Below are positions 8,340-16,810 of a DNA stretch of 64,000 bases, piece by piece. The notes below the pieces were generated by a model that saw only the letters and a program-made list of their open reading frames with translations, ran no database searches and was not told where the DNA came from. Source of the stretch: Leptothrix sp. (in: b-proteobacteria) (GTDB taxonomy: Bacteria; Pseudomonadota; Gammaproteobacteria; Burkholderiales; Burkholderiaceae_C); the NCBI GenBank assembly GCA_013822685.1, contig PNKV01000018.1, positions 1 through 64,000 of the forward strand, read 5' to 3'. Every line of letters begins with the position of its first letter. Within the stretch, counting starts at the first letter, position 1. The position numbers were made by a program, and so were the translations under genes.

Positions 8340-8471
8340 GTCATGTATCCCCACTGGTAGCTGTCAGACCAGGCCAAGCCACATGGCAAGGCAAAGACAG
8401 CCCTGGCGTTTTGTATGAGTGATTTGTAAGTTGGGCGCAGCCCTGGCCTGTGGTCAGTTTGCGCCCTGTGT

Positions 8472-8524
8472 GGATGGGTCGACACCCATCCGTCATCAAC
8501 CCTGGCGGGGATGTGCATCCCCGC
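8472..8524. repeat. Two adjacent perfect hairpins upstream of the DUF932 gene
   Basis: Hairpin 1 (8472-8491) pairs GGATGGGT with ACCCATCC around a 4-base loop. Hairpin 2 (8505-8524) pairs GCGGGGATG with CATCCCCGC around a 2-base loop. Neither is followed by a T-run, so simple rho-independent termination is unlikely. They sit 50-100 bases before the ribosome binding site of the DUF932 gene and could be protein-binding palindromes or a 5-prime UTR structure. Confidence 0.6.
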
Positions 8525-8573
8525 ATGTGGGTCATGCCGTCTCCGCCATTTCTTTCCCGAACAGGAGCTTGAT

Positions 8574-9635
8574 ATGAGAAGCGGACGTTCCCTGGTGAGC
8601 CTGGCCCATGAACTTGAGCGCCAGTTGCAATCAAAGAAGGACCTGGTGGTCCCCTCGTCGCTGTTGAGGCACGACACCGATGACACAGGCGAGACCCGCC
8701 TCGTCATTGGCGAAGGCGGGGTCTCCACGCCCTATGGCGTTTTGCCGCTGGCGCGCCGCCAGTTGGCGGACAAACTGAAGATTCCCTATGCGTACTTCGA
8801 GCGCATGCGCTACGAGCAGCCGGTCCTGCTGGACCGCAACGTGAACACCTGGCTGCAAAGCGACGATGACCGCCGCATGATTCGCACGCTGGATGGCAAC
8901 GTCCGGGCCGTGCTGTCAGACCGCTATCGTCGCCTTGACAACTACGATCTGGCCGAAAGTGTGCTGCCCATCCTGCAACAGTTGCCTGATGTGCGCTTCG
9001 AGTCGGTGGAACTCACCGACACGAGGATGTACATCAAGTGCATCACACCGCAATTGAAGGTCGAAATGGCGCCTGGCGACATCGTCCAGGCTGGCGTGGT
9101 CATCTCCAACTCGGAGGTGGGACAAGGCACGCTGTCGGTGCAGCCCTTGCTGTATCGACTGGTGTGCCGCAATGGCCTGATTGCTTCAGACCACTCCTTG
9201 CGCAAAACCCACGTCGGGCGGGCACTGGGATCTGACGAAAGCATCATGGTCTTCAAGGACGACACCTTGCAAGCCGATGACAAGGCCTTCTTCCTGAAGG
9301 TTCGCGACGTGGTGCAGGCAGCCGTGTCTGAAGCAACGTTCATGCAGGCCGCACAGAAGATGCAAAAGACCTTGCAGATTCACCTCGTCGGCAACCCCGT
9401 CAAGACGGTGGAAGTGCTGGCTCAGCGCTACACATTGAATGACGCCGAACGCGCCGGGGTGCTGCGACACCTGATCGCCGAAGGTGATCTGTCGGGGTAT
9501 GGCCTGGTGAATGCCGTCACGCACTTCTCCCAGGAAGTTGAGGACTACGACCGTGCGACCGAGTTCGAAGCCCTGGGCGGGAAGTTGATCGAACTGCCAG
9601 TCAAGGATTGGAAGGAGTTGGCGCAAGCCACGTGA
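8574..9635 (+). CDS. DUF932 family protein (phage/plasmid-type)
   Basis: A 353-residue protein; CAGGAGC lies 8 bases before the ATG at 8574. It matches the DUF932 pattern common on plasmids and ICEs: an N-terminal GVSTPYGVLPLARRQLADKLKIPYAYFERM, then RTLDGNVRAVLSDRYRRLDNYDLAESVLPIL, then GVVISNSEVGQGTLSVQPLLYRLVCRNGLI (the most conserved block), and a helical C-terminus. Biochemical role unproven; the family is often located near primase and recombination genes, as here. A rho-independent terminator follows at 9693. Confidence 0.85.
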   Translation: MRSGRSLVSLAHELERQLQSKKDLVVPSSLLRHDTDDTGETRLVIGEGGVSTPYGVLPLARRQLADKLKIPYAYFERMRYEQPVLLDRNVNTWLQSDDDRRMIRTLDGNVRAVLSDRYRRLDNYDLAESVLPILQQLPDVRFESVELTDTRMYIKCITPQLKVEMAPGDIVQAGVVISNSEVGQGTLSVQPLLYRLVCRNGLIASDHSLRKTHVGRALGSDESIMVFKDDTLQADDKAFFLKVRDVVQAAVSEATFMQAAQKMQKTLQIHLVGNPVKTVEVLAQRYTLNDAERAGVLRHLIAEGDLSGYGLVNAVTHFSQEVEDYDRATEFEALGGKLIELPVKDWKELAQAT

Positions 9636-9692
9636 TTCAAGCTGAGAGCGGGCCCTCCCCAAAAGTCCTGCTCGAACATTGCATCGACGTCA

Positions 9693-9724
9693 CCACCAGG
9701 GCCCAGGCTCTGGTGGCCTTTTTA
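9693..9724 (+). terminator. Rho-independent terminator after the DUF932 gene
   Basis: CCACCAG (9693-9699) pairs with CTGGTGG (9710-9716) around a 10-base loop, followed by CCTTTTT. It lies 58 bases after the DUF932 stop and should end the 6344-9635 transcription unit. The remaining 240 bases up to the FlhD-like gene hold no gene that I can support. Confidence 0.8.
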
Positions 9725-9964
9725 GTCCACGATCTAGCCTCGAACGGGCCGCCACGTTGGTTGCAACAAATGCGGCGGGGAACAAGGGCCTTTGTGGATG
9801 GCAATCTCGGCATCCCCCCGCCCTGGGGCATTGATTCCGATGGACGCTCATGAATATGCTGAGCCGACCCATCACTCCCGATGCACAAACCCACAGCAGT
9901 CGCACCTCGCCACCACACCTGGCCCATTGCAATTCACATCTGGGCGCACCGACAGGAGAAGACC

Positions 9965-10285
9965 ATGAGCAGCATCCAGTTCACCGACGTGCAGCTGACC
10001 AATTTGTATCTGCTGCAGGCTATCAGGTTGGGCATCGCGCAAGATCGTGTCTCGACATGCCGCAAATTCGGGATGGATGCCGCCCAGGCAGAGTACCTTG
10101 GTGCCATGAACCAGGAAGAAGTTTGGTCATTCGTTGCCCACCTTGGCCAAAGCACATTGTTCCCGCCTCGCCAGGATCTGCTCGCCCTGCTCAAGGCACC
10201 CGCGCCACTTCAGGCTTCACTGGCAGCCGTGCATGCACCAAGGCCACTACATGCCGCCCCTTTGTTGCCTGCGAGCACGACGTGA
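9965..10285 (+). CDS. FlhD-like transcriptional activator (SetD analogue)
   Basis: A 106-residue protein; GGAGAA precedes the ATG. Residues 4-75 follow FlhD: FTDVQLTNLYLLQAIRLGIAQDRVSTCRKFGMDAAQAEYLGAMNQEEVWSFVAHLGQSTLF, corresponding to the dimeric helical core (NLSYLLLAQRLI..DK..A..RLGI in enterobacterial FlhD). The tail is an Ala/Pro/Leu-rich extension. It is followed 12 bases later by an FlhC homologue. On SXT/R391-type elements the FlhD/FlhC relatives SetD and SetC switch on transfer genes, so I infer the same here rather than a flagellar role. Confidence 0.75.
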   Translation: MSSIQFTDVQLTNLYLLQAIRLGIAQDRVSTCRKFGMDAAQAEYLGAMNQEEVWSFVAHLGQSTLFPPRQDLLALLKAPAPLQASLAAVHAPRPLHAAPLLPASTT

Positions 10286-10297
10286 TGGGAGGGCGTC

Positions 10298-10879
10298 ATG
10301 AAGCAAACACGGGCTGAACGCAAACTGTGCGCCATGCGCCTGGCTCAAGAATGCGCTGAGTTGGGCGCCCGAGTGCGCACCATCCATCACCTGACCGGGC
10401 TCAATCCCAGGGACGTGCAAAGGCTGTTCTTCAACGATCCACAAGCGATCCCACGCGGACGTCCCCCCAACTCCCTGGAGTGGTATCACGGCGCGAACCT
10501 CATCGCGAAGACCGAGTCGTCCATCTTCATGTCGATCTACCGCCGCTTGCGCAACACCGGCTTCGGTGCCGCAGAGGCGCTGGTCAGCGCCTACCGCGGA
10601 TACCAGGCAGTCTGCCAATACCCGCACCGGATCAGCTTCGACCGTGCGTTTGATCTGGCATCGCACACCGATGGCATCTGGCTGGCCAGAACGCCGGTGT
10701 TCGAAGTCCTCGCCTGCCCGACATGCGACAGCGACGTGTTGATGGCCATCGGTAGCCTGGTTCACTCAGGCGAGCACTGTCCATTTTGCAAACTGGTACA
10801 ACGCTATAGTTGCGACCCTCGCCTTCAGGCGTCATTTCCCAAACACGAGGTTCCAGCGGCGTCTGCGATGACCGCCTGA
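10298..10879 (+). CDS. FlhC-like transcriptional activator (SetC analogue)
   Basis: A 193-residue partner of the FlhD-like protein; GGGAGG precedes the ATG. It shows the FlhC layout: an N-terminal helical region (LAQECAELGARVRTIHHLTGLNPRDVQRLFF), the central block SLEWYHGANLIAKTESSIFMSIYRRLR, then SAYRGYQAV, and a C-terminal zinc site built from C140PTC143 and C161PFC164 as in FlhC. It presumably forms a heteromultimer with FlhD and binds promoters of conjugation genes. Convergent with the H-NS-like gene downstream. Confidence 0.85.
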   Translation: MKQTRAERKLCAMRLAQECAELGARVRTIHHLTGLNPRDVQRLFFNDPQAIPRGRPPNSLEWYHGANLIAKTESSIFMSIYRRLRNTGFGAAEALVSAYRGYQAVCQYPHRISFDRAFDLASHTDGIWLARTPVFEVLACPTCDSDVLMAIGSLVHSGEHCPFCKLVQRYSCDPRLQASFPKHEVPAASAMTA

Positions 10880-10885
10880 CTGAGA

Positions 10886-11221
10886 TCAAGCCACTTTCAG
10901 TTGCTCCAGCGTCTTGCCAGCGGCCAATGCCGCTTTAACCCACTTGGGTTGAAGCCCACGCCCACTCCAGGTCTCGCCGGTTTCAGCGTTGCTGTACTTG
11001 GGGGCCACCTTGCTGCCCGCTGCCGCGCTAGACCGAGTAGCCGCACCGGCCTTCAATCCCAAATCGGCCACCGTCAAACCATTGTCGGCAAGTAACTGTT
11101 TGATGTGGGCAATCACGCCCGCACGCTCAGCCTTGCGAGCTTCTTGTAATTGCCGCTCCAATTCCGATGTCTGTTTTTCCAGGGCGGCCTTCTGGGCCAA
11201 GAGTTCTTGGTAAGTGCTCAT
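10886..11221 (-). CDS. H-NS-family nucleoid protein / silencer
   Basis: A 111-residue protein. Residues 1-50 form a coiled coil for oligomerisation (LLAQKAALEKQTSELERQLQEARKAER). Residues 70-110 carry the H-NS DNA-binding module: PKYSNAETGETWSGRGLQPKWVKAALAAGKTLEQL, including the W-x-GRG-x-x-P-x-W core that inserts into the AT-rich minor groove. Mobile elements often encode such proteins to silence their own genes and lower fitness cost. It ends 6 bases from the convergent flhC-like gene, so silencing and activation functions are adjacent. Confidence 0.9.
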   Translation of the reverse strand: MSTYQELLAQKAALEKQTSELERQLQEARKAERAGVIAHIKQLLADNGLTVADLGLKAGAATRSSAAAGSKVAPKYSNAETGETWSGRGLQPKWVKAALAAGKTLEQLKVA

Positions 11222-11304
11222 ATTGCTTGTGTATGGCGATTGCCTGAAATTGGTGTTGACATCCTACATTGCCCCGCCCCGTTTGAAGACGGCGCCATCC
11301 ATCG

Positions 11305-12357
11305 TCACGACAGATCGATTTCTTTGCCAAAACCAGGGCGCCACCAGTCCGCATAGATTTCATCGAGCGCCTGGCGCTCCCGTTCCTCGGCACAACATGT
11401 CTTGGCGTGTTCAAACAGGTTCGTCACGCGCGTCAAGCCTTCTTCCCCCGTGATGTCGCCCCGAACTTGGACCTGAGCCAAGATGCCAGCAATCTGCTCG
11501 GCCATGTGCGGCGGCAGGCCATCCGGAGCCAAGCCAAACGCAGCCTTGCGATCCAGCCGCAAAACAGGTGGAATCGCCCGCACGATCAGCCGATGCAAGG
11601 CCTTGTCACCTGTCACGATAGCGGGGCTGCCCACAAAGGAATAGCCTTGCTGCGAAAGTAAGGACAGGCAAAGCCAAAGGCTCAGATCCCCAGCGCGATT
11701 TCGCAGATAGGGCACGTTGATGAAGTCCTGCTCATCCTTCTTGCCGGGTTGAAACGCGAAAAAGGACTCCAAGTACGAGAAAGCCGTATTGGCATCACCT
11801 TCGAGCTTGGTGGCCTGCTTGCTCTTCAGCAAAGTCGTCATCGCGCTCAACATCATGGCCGAGGTGAATCGCGGTATGTCCAGCTTGGACAGTGCTTCCA
11901 GCCGTTGCAGGGCCTCTTCTGCTCGCACTCGCTCCGCCAGTGTCGACTTCATGATCGCGACGTACGGCATGATCAAACTGAACTGCGACTTCAAGGCCGC
12001 CTCGTTCTTGATCAGCACCTTCACCTGTTGCCGCGCGAAGTGCTCACGAAAGGCCGCACCCATGTCTGCAAAAGGCTCGATCATTGCGTTGATGCGCTGC
12101 TCTGGGTTCGCACGAAACACCGGGTTGGACAACCACTGTTCCAGCAGCGCTGGCCACGGATTAATGACGCATCGAGATCGCATGTCCCCTGGCAGTTCGC
12201 CGAACCACTTCGACTTGCTCAGCGAATTGGTGTCCAAGAACAATTCATATGGGCCTTCGCCCTTATCGCCATTCAAAAAAGGCCAAACCAAGACCGTGCC
12301 CGTGCTCGTTGCCAAGTACCGCTGGTTATAAGAAACCGGTAGTTCCATCATCTGCAT
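11305..12357 (-). CDS. Predicted PIN-like nuclease, orphan cargo gene
   Basis: A 350-residue protein of no family I can name. The ATG at 12357 is chosen because AGGGAG lies 9 bases upstream. It has features of a PIN RNase fold: an early strand ending in an acidic motif, YELFLDTNSLSKSKWF (D42), a long helical middle with LIKNEAALKSQFSLIMPYVAIM, a later acid in RNRAGDLSLWLCLSLLSQ (D224), then IVTGDKALHRLI (D251), the usual T-x-D-x-x-L end of a PIN active site. The large helical insertion is unusual. It stands alone on the minus strand between backbone genes, as cargo or defence genes often do. Functional inference is moderate at best. Confidence 0.5.
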   Translation of the reverse strand: MQMMELPVSYNQRYLATSTGTVLVWPFLNGDKGEGPYELFLDTNSLSKSKWFGELPGDMRSRCVINPWPALLEQWLSNPVFRANPEQRINAMIEPFADMGAAFREHFARQQVKVLIKNEAALKSQFSLIMPYVAIMKSTLAERVRAEEALQRLEALSKLDIPRFTSAMMLSAMTTLLKSKQATKLEGDANTAFSYLESFFAFQPGKKDEQDFINVPYLRNRAGDLSLWLCLSLLSQQGYSFVGSPAIVTGDKALHRLIVRAIPPVLRLDRKAAFGLAPDGLPPHMAEQIAGILAQVQVRGDITGEEGLTRVTNLFEHAKTCCAEERERQALDEIYADWWRPGFGKEIDLS

Positions 12358-12586
12358 GCTGCGCATCTCCCTTGATGTGTTGTCATGCCCTGTCCTCCTG
12401 CCACCCAACGGTAGCCCACCGGCAGGGTCAGCAAGATGGTAGCTGTTGGAAATGACGTCTCAGCCACCTGCGTGGTGGCCGAGCAACCTCACCCGGTCGC
12501 GATAACCTGTATGAATGAGCGGCATTTCAAGGTGCACGGCGCGACAGGTGGTGACTCAATGACAGGGTTTCTCTGTCGCCGCCACC

Positions 12587-14281
12587 ATGCAAGCCTATCC
12601 GCCATCCAGTCGCGTCTTCGCGTCATCCGATCCCGGATTCGACGTGCTCGGCATGGATGAACTGCTGGCCGCGCATGACGACTTGATCGCCCGCATCAAG
12701 CTTTGCCACGGATCGAGCCGAACAGATTTTGAGCAAACCGTTCTTCCCCTGATCAGGCGCTATGCCAGCCTGGTGCACCTGCTGCCAGCCACGTCCGACA
12801 ATTACTTCTGCGCTCCAGGTGGCATGCTGCGCCTGGGCTTGGAGGTCGGCCTCTTCAGTCTGCAAGGCACCGACGCCCACATCTTTTCTGGGCGCGCCAC
12901 TATCTCGGTACGTCGGCAACTGGAACCACGCTGGCGACTGGCCACCTTTGTCGCAGGGCTGTGTTGCGAGGCACATCGGGTGCTCAGCCACTTCATCGTG
13001 ACCGATGCCTCAGGAGAGGTTTGGCCCGCCTACCTGCAGCCCTTAAGCGATTGGCTGGCTGAACGCCAGGCTAGTCGCTACTTCCTGCGCTGGCGCCCGC
13101 AGGCCGTTGAAACTCGCAGTCTCGGCGTGTTCACGCTGGCGCATGTCGTGCCACCAGCGGTGATGCAGGACCTGGCTCAAGACAACACGGTCATCCTGCC
13201 CCAACTCATGGCCAGCGTCAGCGGCATGGCCCTCTATCGCGACCACAACGTGTTGGATGAACTGGTGCGCCGCTCCCTGGCCCTGGTGATCGACCGCAAC
13301 CTCCAGGCCAATGCAGACCGATACGGCGCACCGCAATACGGCTCTCATCTGGAACGCTACTTGGTGGATGCCCTGCGCCACCTCGCCTGCACTCACCCCG
13401 GGTGGCTGGTCAATCGAGAGAAGTCGCGCGTCTGGTATGGGCCTGACGGCCTCTTCCTCGTCTGGCCCAGTGCTGCACAGGACATTCAAACCCTGCTGGA
13501 CGCCGCTCAGTTGCCGGGCATACCGAAGGCGCCAACCACCATCATGGAGGTGCTTTTGCAAGCCGGGGCCTTTGAGTCCACGCCTGCGGGCCAAGCGACA
13601 TGGCTCATTCAACCACCGGGCACCAAAGTCAAGATCGAGGCCATCAAGCTGTCGTCCGTCGCGATTTTGTTCGCCGGGCTGACACCAGCCCCCCTACCGT
13701 TGGCACAAGGCCTCACCGCCGCCCCAGAGAACAGCGAGCACATACCATCACCAGCACCGTGCCCTCAAGCAGCGCCAGCGCCCGGCACCCAACTGTCTCT
13801 CATCCCCAGCCGCGAGTGGGGCGAGCAACTGGCACCGCCAATCGCTCCCGAGCCATCACCGAACCCTGCGCGCTCACCTATTGCTTCACATGCAGAGTCG
13901 ACGCCAGAACCATGCCCACGCACCATAGAGCGGACACCCATTGCCCTTCAGGCTCCGTTGCGCCTCAACCCAGTGGTGCGAGACGCATTGAACGAGGTGG
14001 TCAACACCTTGAACACAGGCACTGGCCCTGCCCAGTGTTGCACTGTCGCTTTGGGCGTGTTTGTACCTCTGCATGAGTTCGAGCGGCGTGGCATTCAACC
14101 CTCGATGGCTCTACGCGCCCTGTCTGATGTGCACATGCTGGTTCGCGACCAAGGAAGAGGTCCACCCACCACCGCAAGAGATTTCAACGGCACACCGACC
14201 GTGGGTTTGACCATCGCCCCACGCTTCATTGGCGGCGTGGACCTGGACGCCTTTGCTTCTCCTGAGACGGTGGGAGGGTGA
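12587..14281 (+). CDS. traI: TraI_2 (MobH-type) relaxase homologue with lost metal ligands
   Basis: A 564-residue homologue of the R391/SXT TraI relaxase. The backbone aligns well: RRYASLVHLLPAT near 57-69, PGGMLRLGLEVGL at 77-89, EPRWRLATFVAGL at 113-125, then SDWLAERQASRYFLRWRP. A Pro-rich linker (about 365-460) and the C-terminal TraI_2 domain follow (residues 462-564, ending APRFIGGVDLDAF). In active MobH enzymes the first block is HHRGPGGLFHHSLEV and the third GLLHDVGK. Here the histidine pairs are Y73-F74 and R82-L83, and the HD pair is C127-E128. Metal-dependent nicking may be lost or altered. No strong ribosome binding site precedes 12587; the ATG at 12653 is an alternative. TraD follows directly. 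Confidence 0.8.
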   Translation: MQAYPPSSRVFASSDPGFDVLGMDELLAAHDDLIARIKLCHGSSRTDFEQTVLPLIRRYASLVHLLPATSDNYFCAPGGMLRLGLEVGLFSLQGTDAHIFSGRATISVRRQLEPRWRLATFVAGLCCEAHRVLSHFIVTDASGEVWPAYLQPLSDWLAERQASRYFLRWRPQAVETRSLGVFTLAHVVPPAVMQDLAQDNTVILPQLMASVSGMALYRDHNVLDELVRRSLALVIDRNLQANADRYGAPQYGSHLERYLVDALRHLACTHPGWLVNREKSRVWYGPDGLFLVWPSAAQDIQTLLDAAQLPGIPKAPTTIMEVLLQAGAFESTPAGQATWLIQPPGTKVKIEAIKLSSVAILFAGLTPAPLPLAQGLTAAPENSEHIPSPAPCPQAAPAPGTQLSLIPSREWGEQLAPPIAPEPSPNPARSPIASHAESTPEPCPRTIERTPIALQAPLRLNPVVRDALNEVVNTLNTGTGPAQCCTVALGVFVPLHEFERRGIQPSMALRALSDVHMLVRDQGRGPPTTARDFNGTPTVGLTIAPRFIGGVDLDAFASPETVGG

Positions 14282-14282
14282 C

Positions 14283-16190
14283 ATGTCTATCCGTCGCTAC
14301 GAAATGCCCTGGCGCCGTGCCTATGAAGCCTACGCAGGTCTTGCCTGGGGTATCGCGCTGATCTTCTTCACTGCGGTTGGCGCCATGGCCCAGTTGCCCC
14401 GCGTTCTTGCCTTACCACTGACCATCGCTTGCCTGTGCATGAGTGCCCTCAGGCTCTCGCAGGCACTGCGTATCCTCGTTCTGAGGGCGTCACTGGCCGG
14501 ACATGCCATTCAGGTGATCAGCACGCAAACCCAAGCAAGGTGGTGTCAGGAATCAACGGCCGTATTCCTTGGATTCGGCTTTGAATGGCAGCCTGTGCAC
14601 TCCCAGCGCTTGTATGAACTCGCCAAGATTGACTACCGCGAGTTCGCAGTGTCACCTCGCCTCCTGAGCCTGCTGGGCTATGACCGCGCCCCGCAACCCG
14701 ATGCCGAGATTGGCTTGCCCTACATTCACGGCGTCGAGCCCCATGAGGTGCCGCTGCACCGGCCCTTGCAGAACTTCGAAGGCGGCACGCTGTTGGTCGG
14801 CACCACGCAATCCGGCAAAGGGGTGGCTCTGGCGAACCTCATCACCCAGGCCGTCAGGCGCGGCGATGTGGTGATCGTCATCGACCCCAAGAACAGCCGC
14901 CGCCTCAAGCGCGTTGTGGAACGCGCCTGTAAGGACTGGCGCGAGCCTGACACATTCATGGAGTTTCATCCGGCCTTTCCGGAAGCCGGTGTGCGACTGG
15001 ACTTCACCTTCAACTGGCAAAAGCCCACCGAGATTGCCTCCCGCATTCAGTCCATCATGCCGCCCGACACGGCTGGCGCGTTCTCCGCCTTTGGCTGGGA
15101 CGCCGTCAACGTGGTGGTGCAGGGCCTGGTCGAACTGGAAGAGCGCCCCAATCTGGCCAAGCTGACCCGCTACATCGAGGGCGGCATCGAACCTGTGCTG
15201 GAAGGTTCCTTGCGCCGCTTCTACGAGGCAATCTTGGGGCCTGCATGGCGTGAGCTACCCGAGATGAAGAAGTTGATGCAAGAGGCGAACCGGGGACACA
15301 TGAAACGACCCTCAGAAGCCGCCAGCGCCGAACTCATGGCCCTCGTCGCGTACTACGAGCATCACATTGCCCAATCTCAGCGCAGCAAGGTGATCGATGC
15401 CCAGGTGCGCACCTTCAGGCACAACCGGGAGCACTACCAAAAGATCACGGCCAACCTTCTGCCCATCTTGTCCATGCTGACCTCGGGCGACCTGGGCCGA
15501 ACGCTTTCGCCCGACCCATTCGACGCCGACGACATGCGCCCGATCATGAACTTCGAGAAGATCGAACGAGGCGGGCATGTGCTGTACATGTGCCTGGACT
15601 CGTTGCCCGACCCCTCGGTCGCCTCTGCCATCGGTGCCTTGGCCTTGGCCGACCTGGCAGCAAGGGCTGGTATGCGTTACAACCTGGGCGGCTACAGGCG
15701 CATTGCCCTGTTTGTAGATGAGGTTGCCAACGTCATCAACCAACCCTTGATCGAAATCCTCAACAAGGGCGCCGAAGGCGGCATCTACACCACCTGCGCG
15801 ATGCAAACGCTGGCCGACCTGGCCAAACGCCTTGGCAGCGAAGCGGCTGCCCGCATGGCATTGGGCAACCTGAACAACCTGATCGCGCTGCGATCAAAGG
15901 ACCGACCCACGCAGGATTTCATCGTGGAGACCTTCGGCAAGACCGCAATCCATTCGATGCGCGTTGGCATGGGGCATGGCGCCGACACCCATCTGGGCGA
16001 CTTCTCGACCAGCTATTCAAGCCAACTCTCCGAGAGCTTCGAGGAGATGGTGCCCGCCGATGTCCTGGGCAAACTGCCCAATCTTCAATACTTTGCCTCG
16101 GTGTCTGGCGGGCGCATCATCAAAGGTCGCTTTCCCATTTTGGATCCGGAAGCGCAAGGGGGCCATCAATCCACCAGGAGAACTGCATGA
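14283..16190 (+). CDS. traD: TraD type IV coupling ATPase
   Basis: A 635-residue VirD4/TraD-family inner-membrane ATPase that feeds the relaxase-DNA complex to the secretion channel. Two N-terminal membrane segments lie at about 15-60. Walker A is GTTQSGKG at 173-180, and Walker B is in RIALFVDEVAN (D479, E480). Intervening blocks DVVIVIDPKNSRRLK and GIYTTCAMQTLADLAKRLG are typical of the R391 group of coupling proteins. It starts 1 base after the TraI stop and overlaps the DUF4400 gene by 4 bases, so the three form one operon. Confidence 0.93.
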   Translation: MSIRRYEMPWRRAYEAYAGLAWGIALIFFTAVGAMAQLPRVLALPLTIACLCMSALRLSQALRILVLRASLAGHAIQVISTQTQARWCQESTAVFLGFGFEWQPVHSQRLYELAKIDYREFAVSPRLLSLLGYDRAPQPDAEIGLPYIHGVEPHEVPLHRPLQNFEGGTLLVGTTQSGKGVALANLITQAVRRGDVVIVIDPKNSRRLKRVVERACKDWREPDTFMEFHPAFPEAGVRLDFTFNWQKPTEIASRIQSIMPPDTAGAFSAFGWDAVNVVVQGLVELEERPNLAKLTRYIEGGIEPVLEGSLRRFYEAILGPAWRELPEMKKLMQEANRGHMKRPSEAASAELMALVAYYEHHIAQSQRSKVIDAQVRTFRHNREHYQKITANLLPILSMLTSGDLGRTLSPDPFDADDMRPIMNFEKIERGGHVLYMCLDSLPDPSVASAIGALALADLAARAGMRYNLGGYRRIALFVDEVANVINQPLIEILNKGAEGGIYTTCAMQTLADLAKRLGSEAAARMALGNLNNLIALRSKDRPTQDFIVETFGKTAIHSMRVGMGHGADTHLGDFSTSYSSQLSESFEEMVPADVLGKLPNLQYFASVSGGRIIKGRFPILDPEAQGGHQSTRRTA

Positions 16191-16810
16191 TCAGGGTGAT
16201 GGCCGTGGCATCACTGCTGGCACTGCTGGTTCTGGTTCTCTATGTGCCATCCGCCCACCCGCCAGAACGGTTCGTTGAGCAACTACGAACGGAATACACC
16301 AATGCGGCGGTGTTCTGGGGCAAGGGCGCAGGCATCCGGATGCTGTCGCGTGCGATGAGCATGCAGGAGTCGGCACGTCAGGCATCACCCGTCCCTTCCT
16401 CCAAAGACGCGGCCCCAGCGGGCGCCGTCAACGCAGCAGTGGGGCGAGAAATGGCCTCGGTCAACCAACGGCTGTTCAACAATCCCTACTTCCGCTCGAT
16501 TGACGCACTGCTGCTGCTCGCCAGTTTCCGCCTTGCCATGTTGCTGGAGTGGCTCCCTTGGTTGTTGGCCTTCCCGTTTGCTTCCATGGTGGATGGCTAC
16601 CTGGTGCGCCTGGTCAAAGCCAAGGAGTTCCTGCACCACAACCCGGAAGTGTTCGCCTTGTATACCTGCTTGGCCATCCTGACCAGTTGCGCAACCGTCC
16701 TGGCGTTTGTGCTGCCCATCACCTTGCATCCTCTTGTCGTGCCATGCGTGCCGGTGGTCATCGGCACGTTGATGGGTACAGCTATCAGGGACTTTCACCT
16801 AAGGTCTTGA
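16187..16810 (+). CDS. DUF4400 conjugation membrane protein (SXT TraJ-like position)
   Basis: A 207-residue inner-membrane protein. The ATG overlaps the TraD stop (ATGA). There is an N-terminal hydrophobic segment (residues 3-20), a soluble loop to about 100, then further helices (LLLLASFRLAMLLEWLPWLLAFPFASMVDG, and two near 155-200). The motif RLAMLLEWLP followed by DGYLVRLVKAKEFLHHNPEVF is typical of DUF4400, which follows traD in R391-like systems. Probably an accessory to the coupling protein. Its 3-prime end overlaps the convergent HEPN/OST-HTH gene by 26 bases. Confidence 0.85.
   Translation: MIRVMAVASLLALLVLVLYVPSAHPPERFVEQLRTEYTNAAVFWGKGAGIRMLSRAMSMQESARQASPVPSSKDAAPAGAVNAAVGREMASVNQRLFNNPYFRSIDALLLLASFRLAMLLEWLPWLLAFPFASMVDGYLVRLVKAKEFLHHNPEVFALYTCLAILTSCATVLAFVLPITLHPLVVPCVPVVIGTLMGTAIRDFHLRS

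Noticed and set aside
9965-10879. Flagellar master regulator locus
   Set aside because: No flagellar genes are nearby, and the surrounding genes are conjugation backbone; a SetC/SetD-like role fits better.
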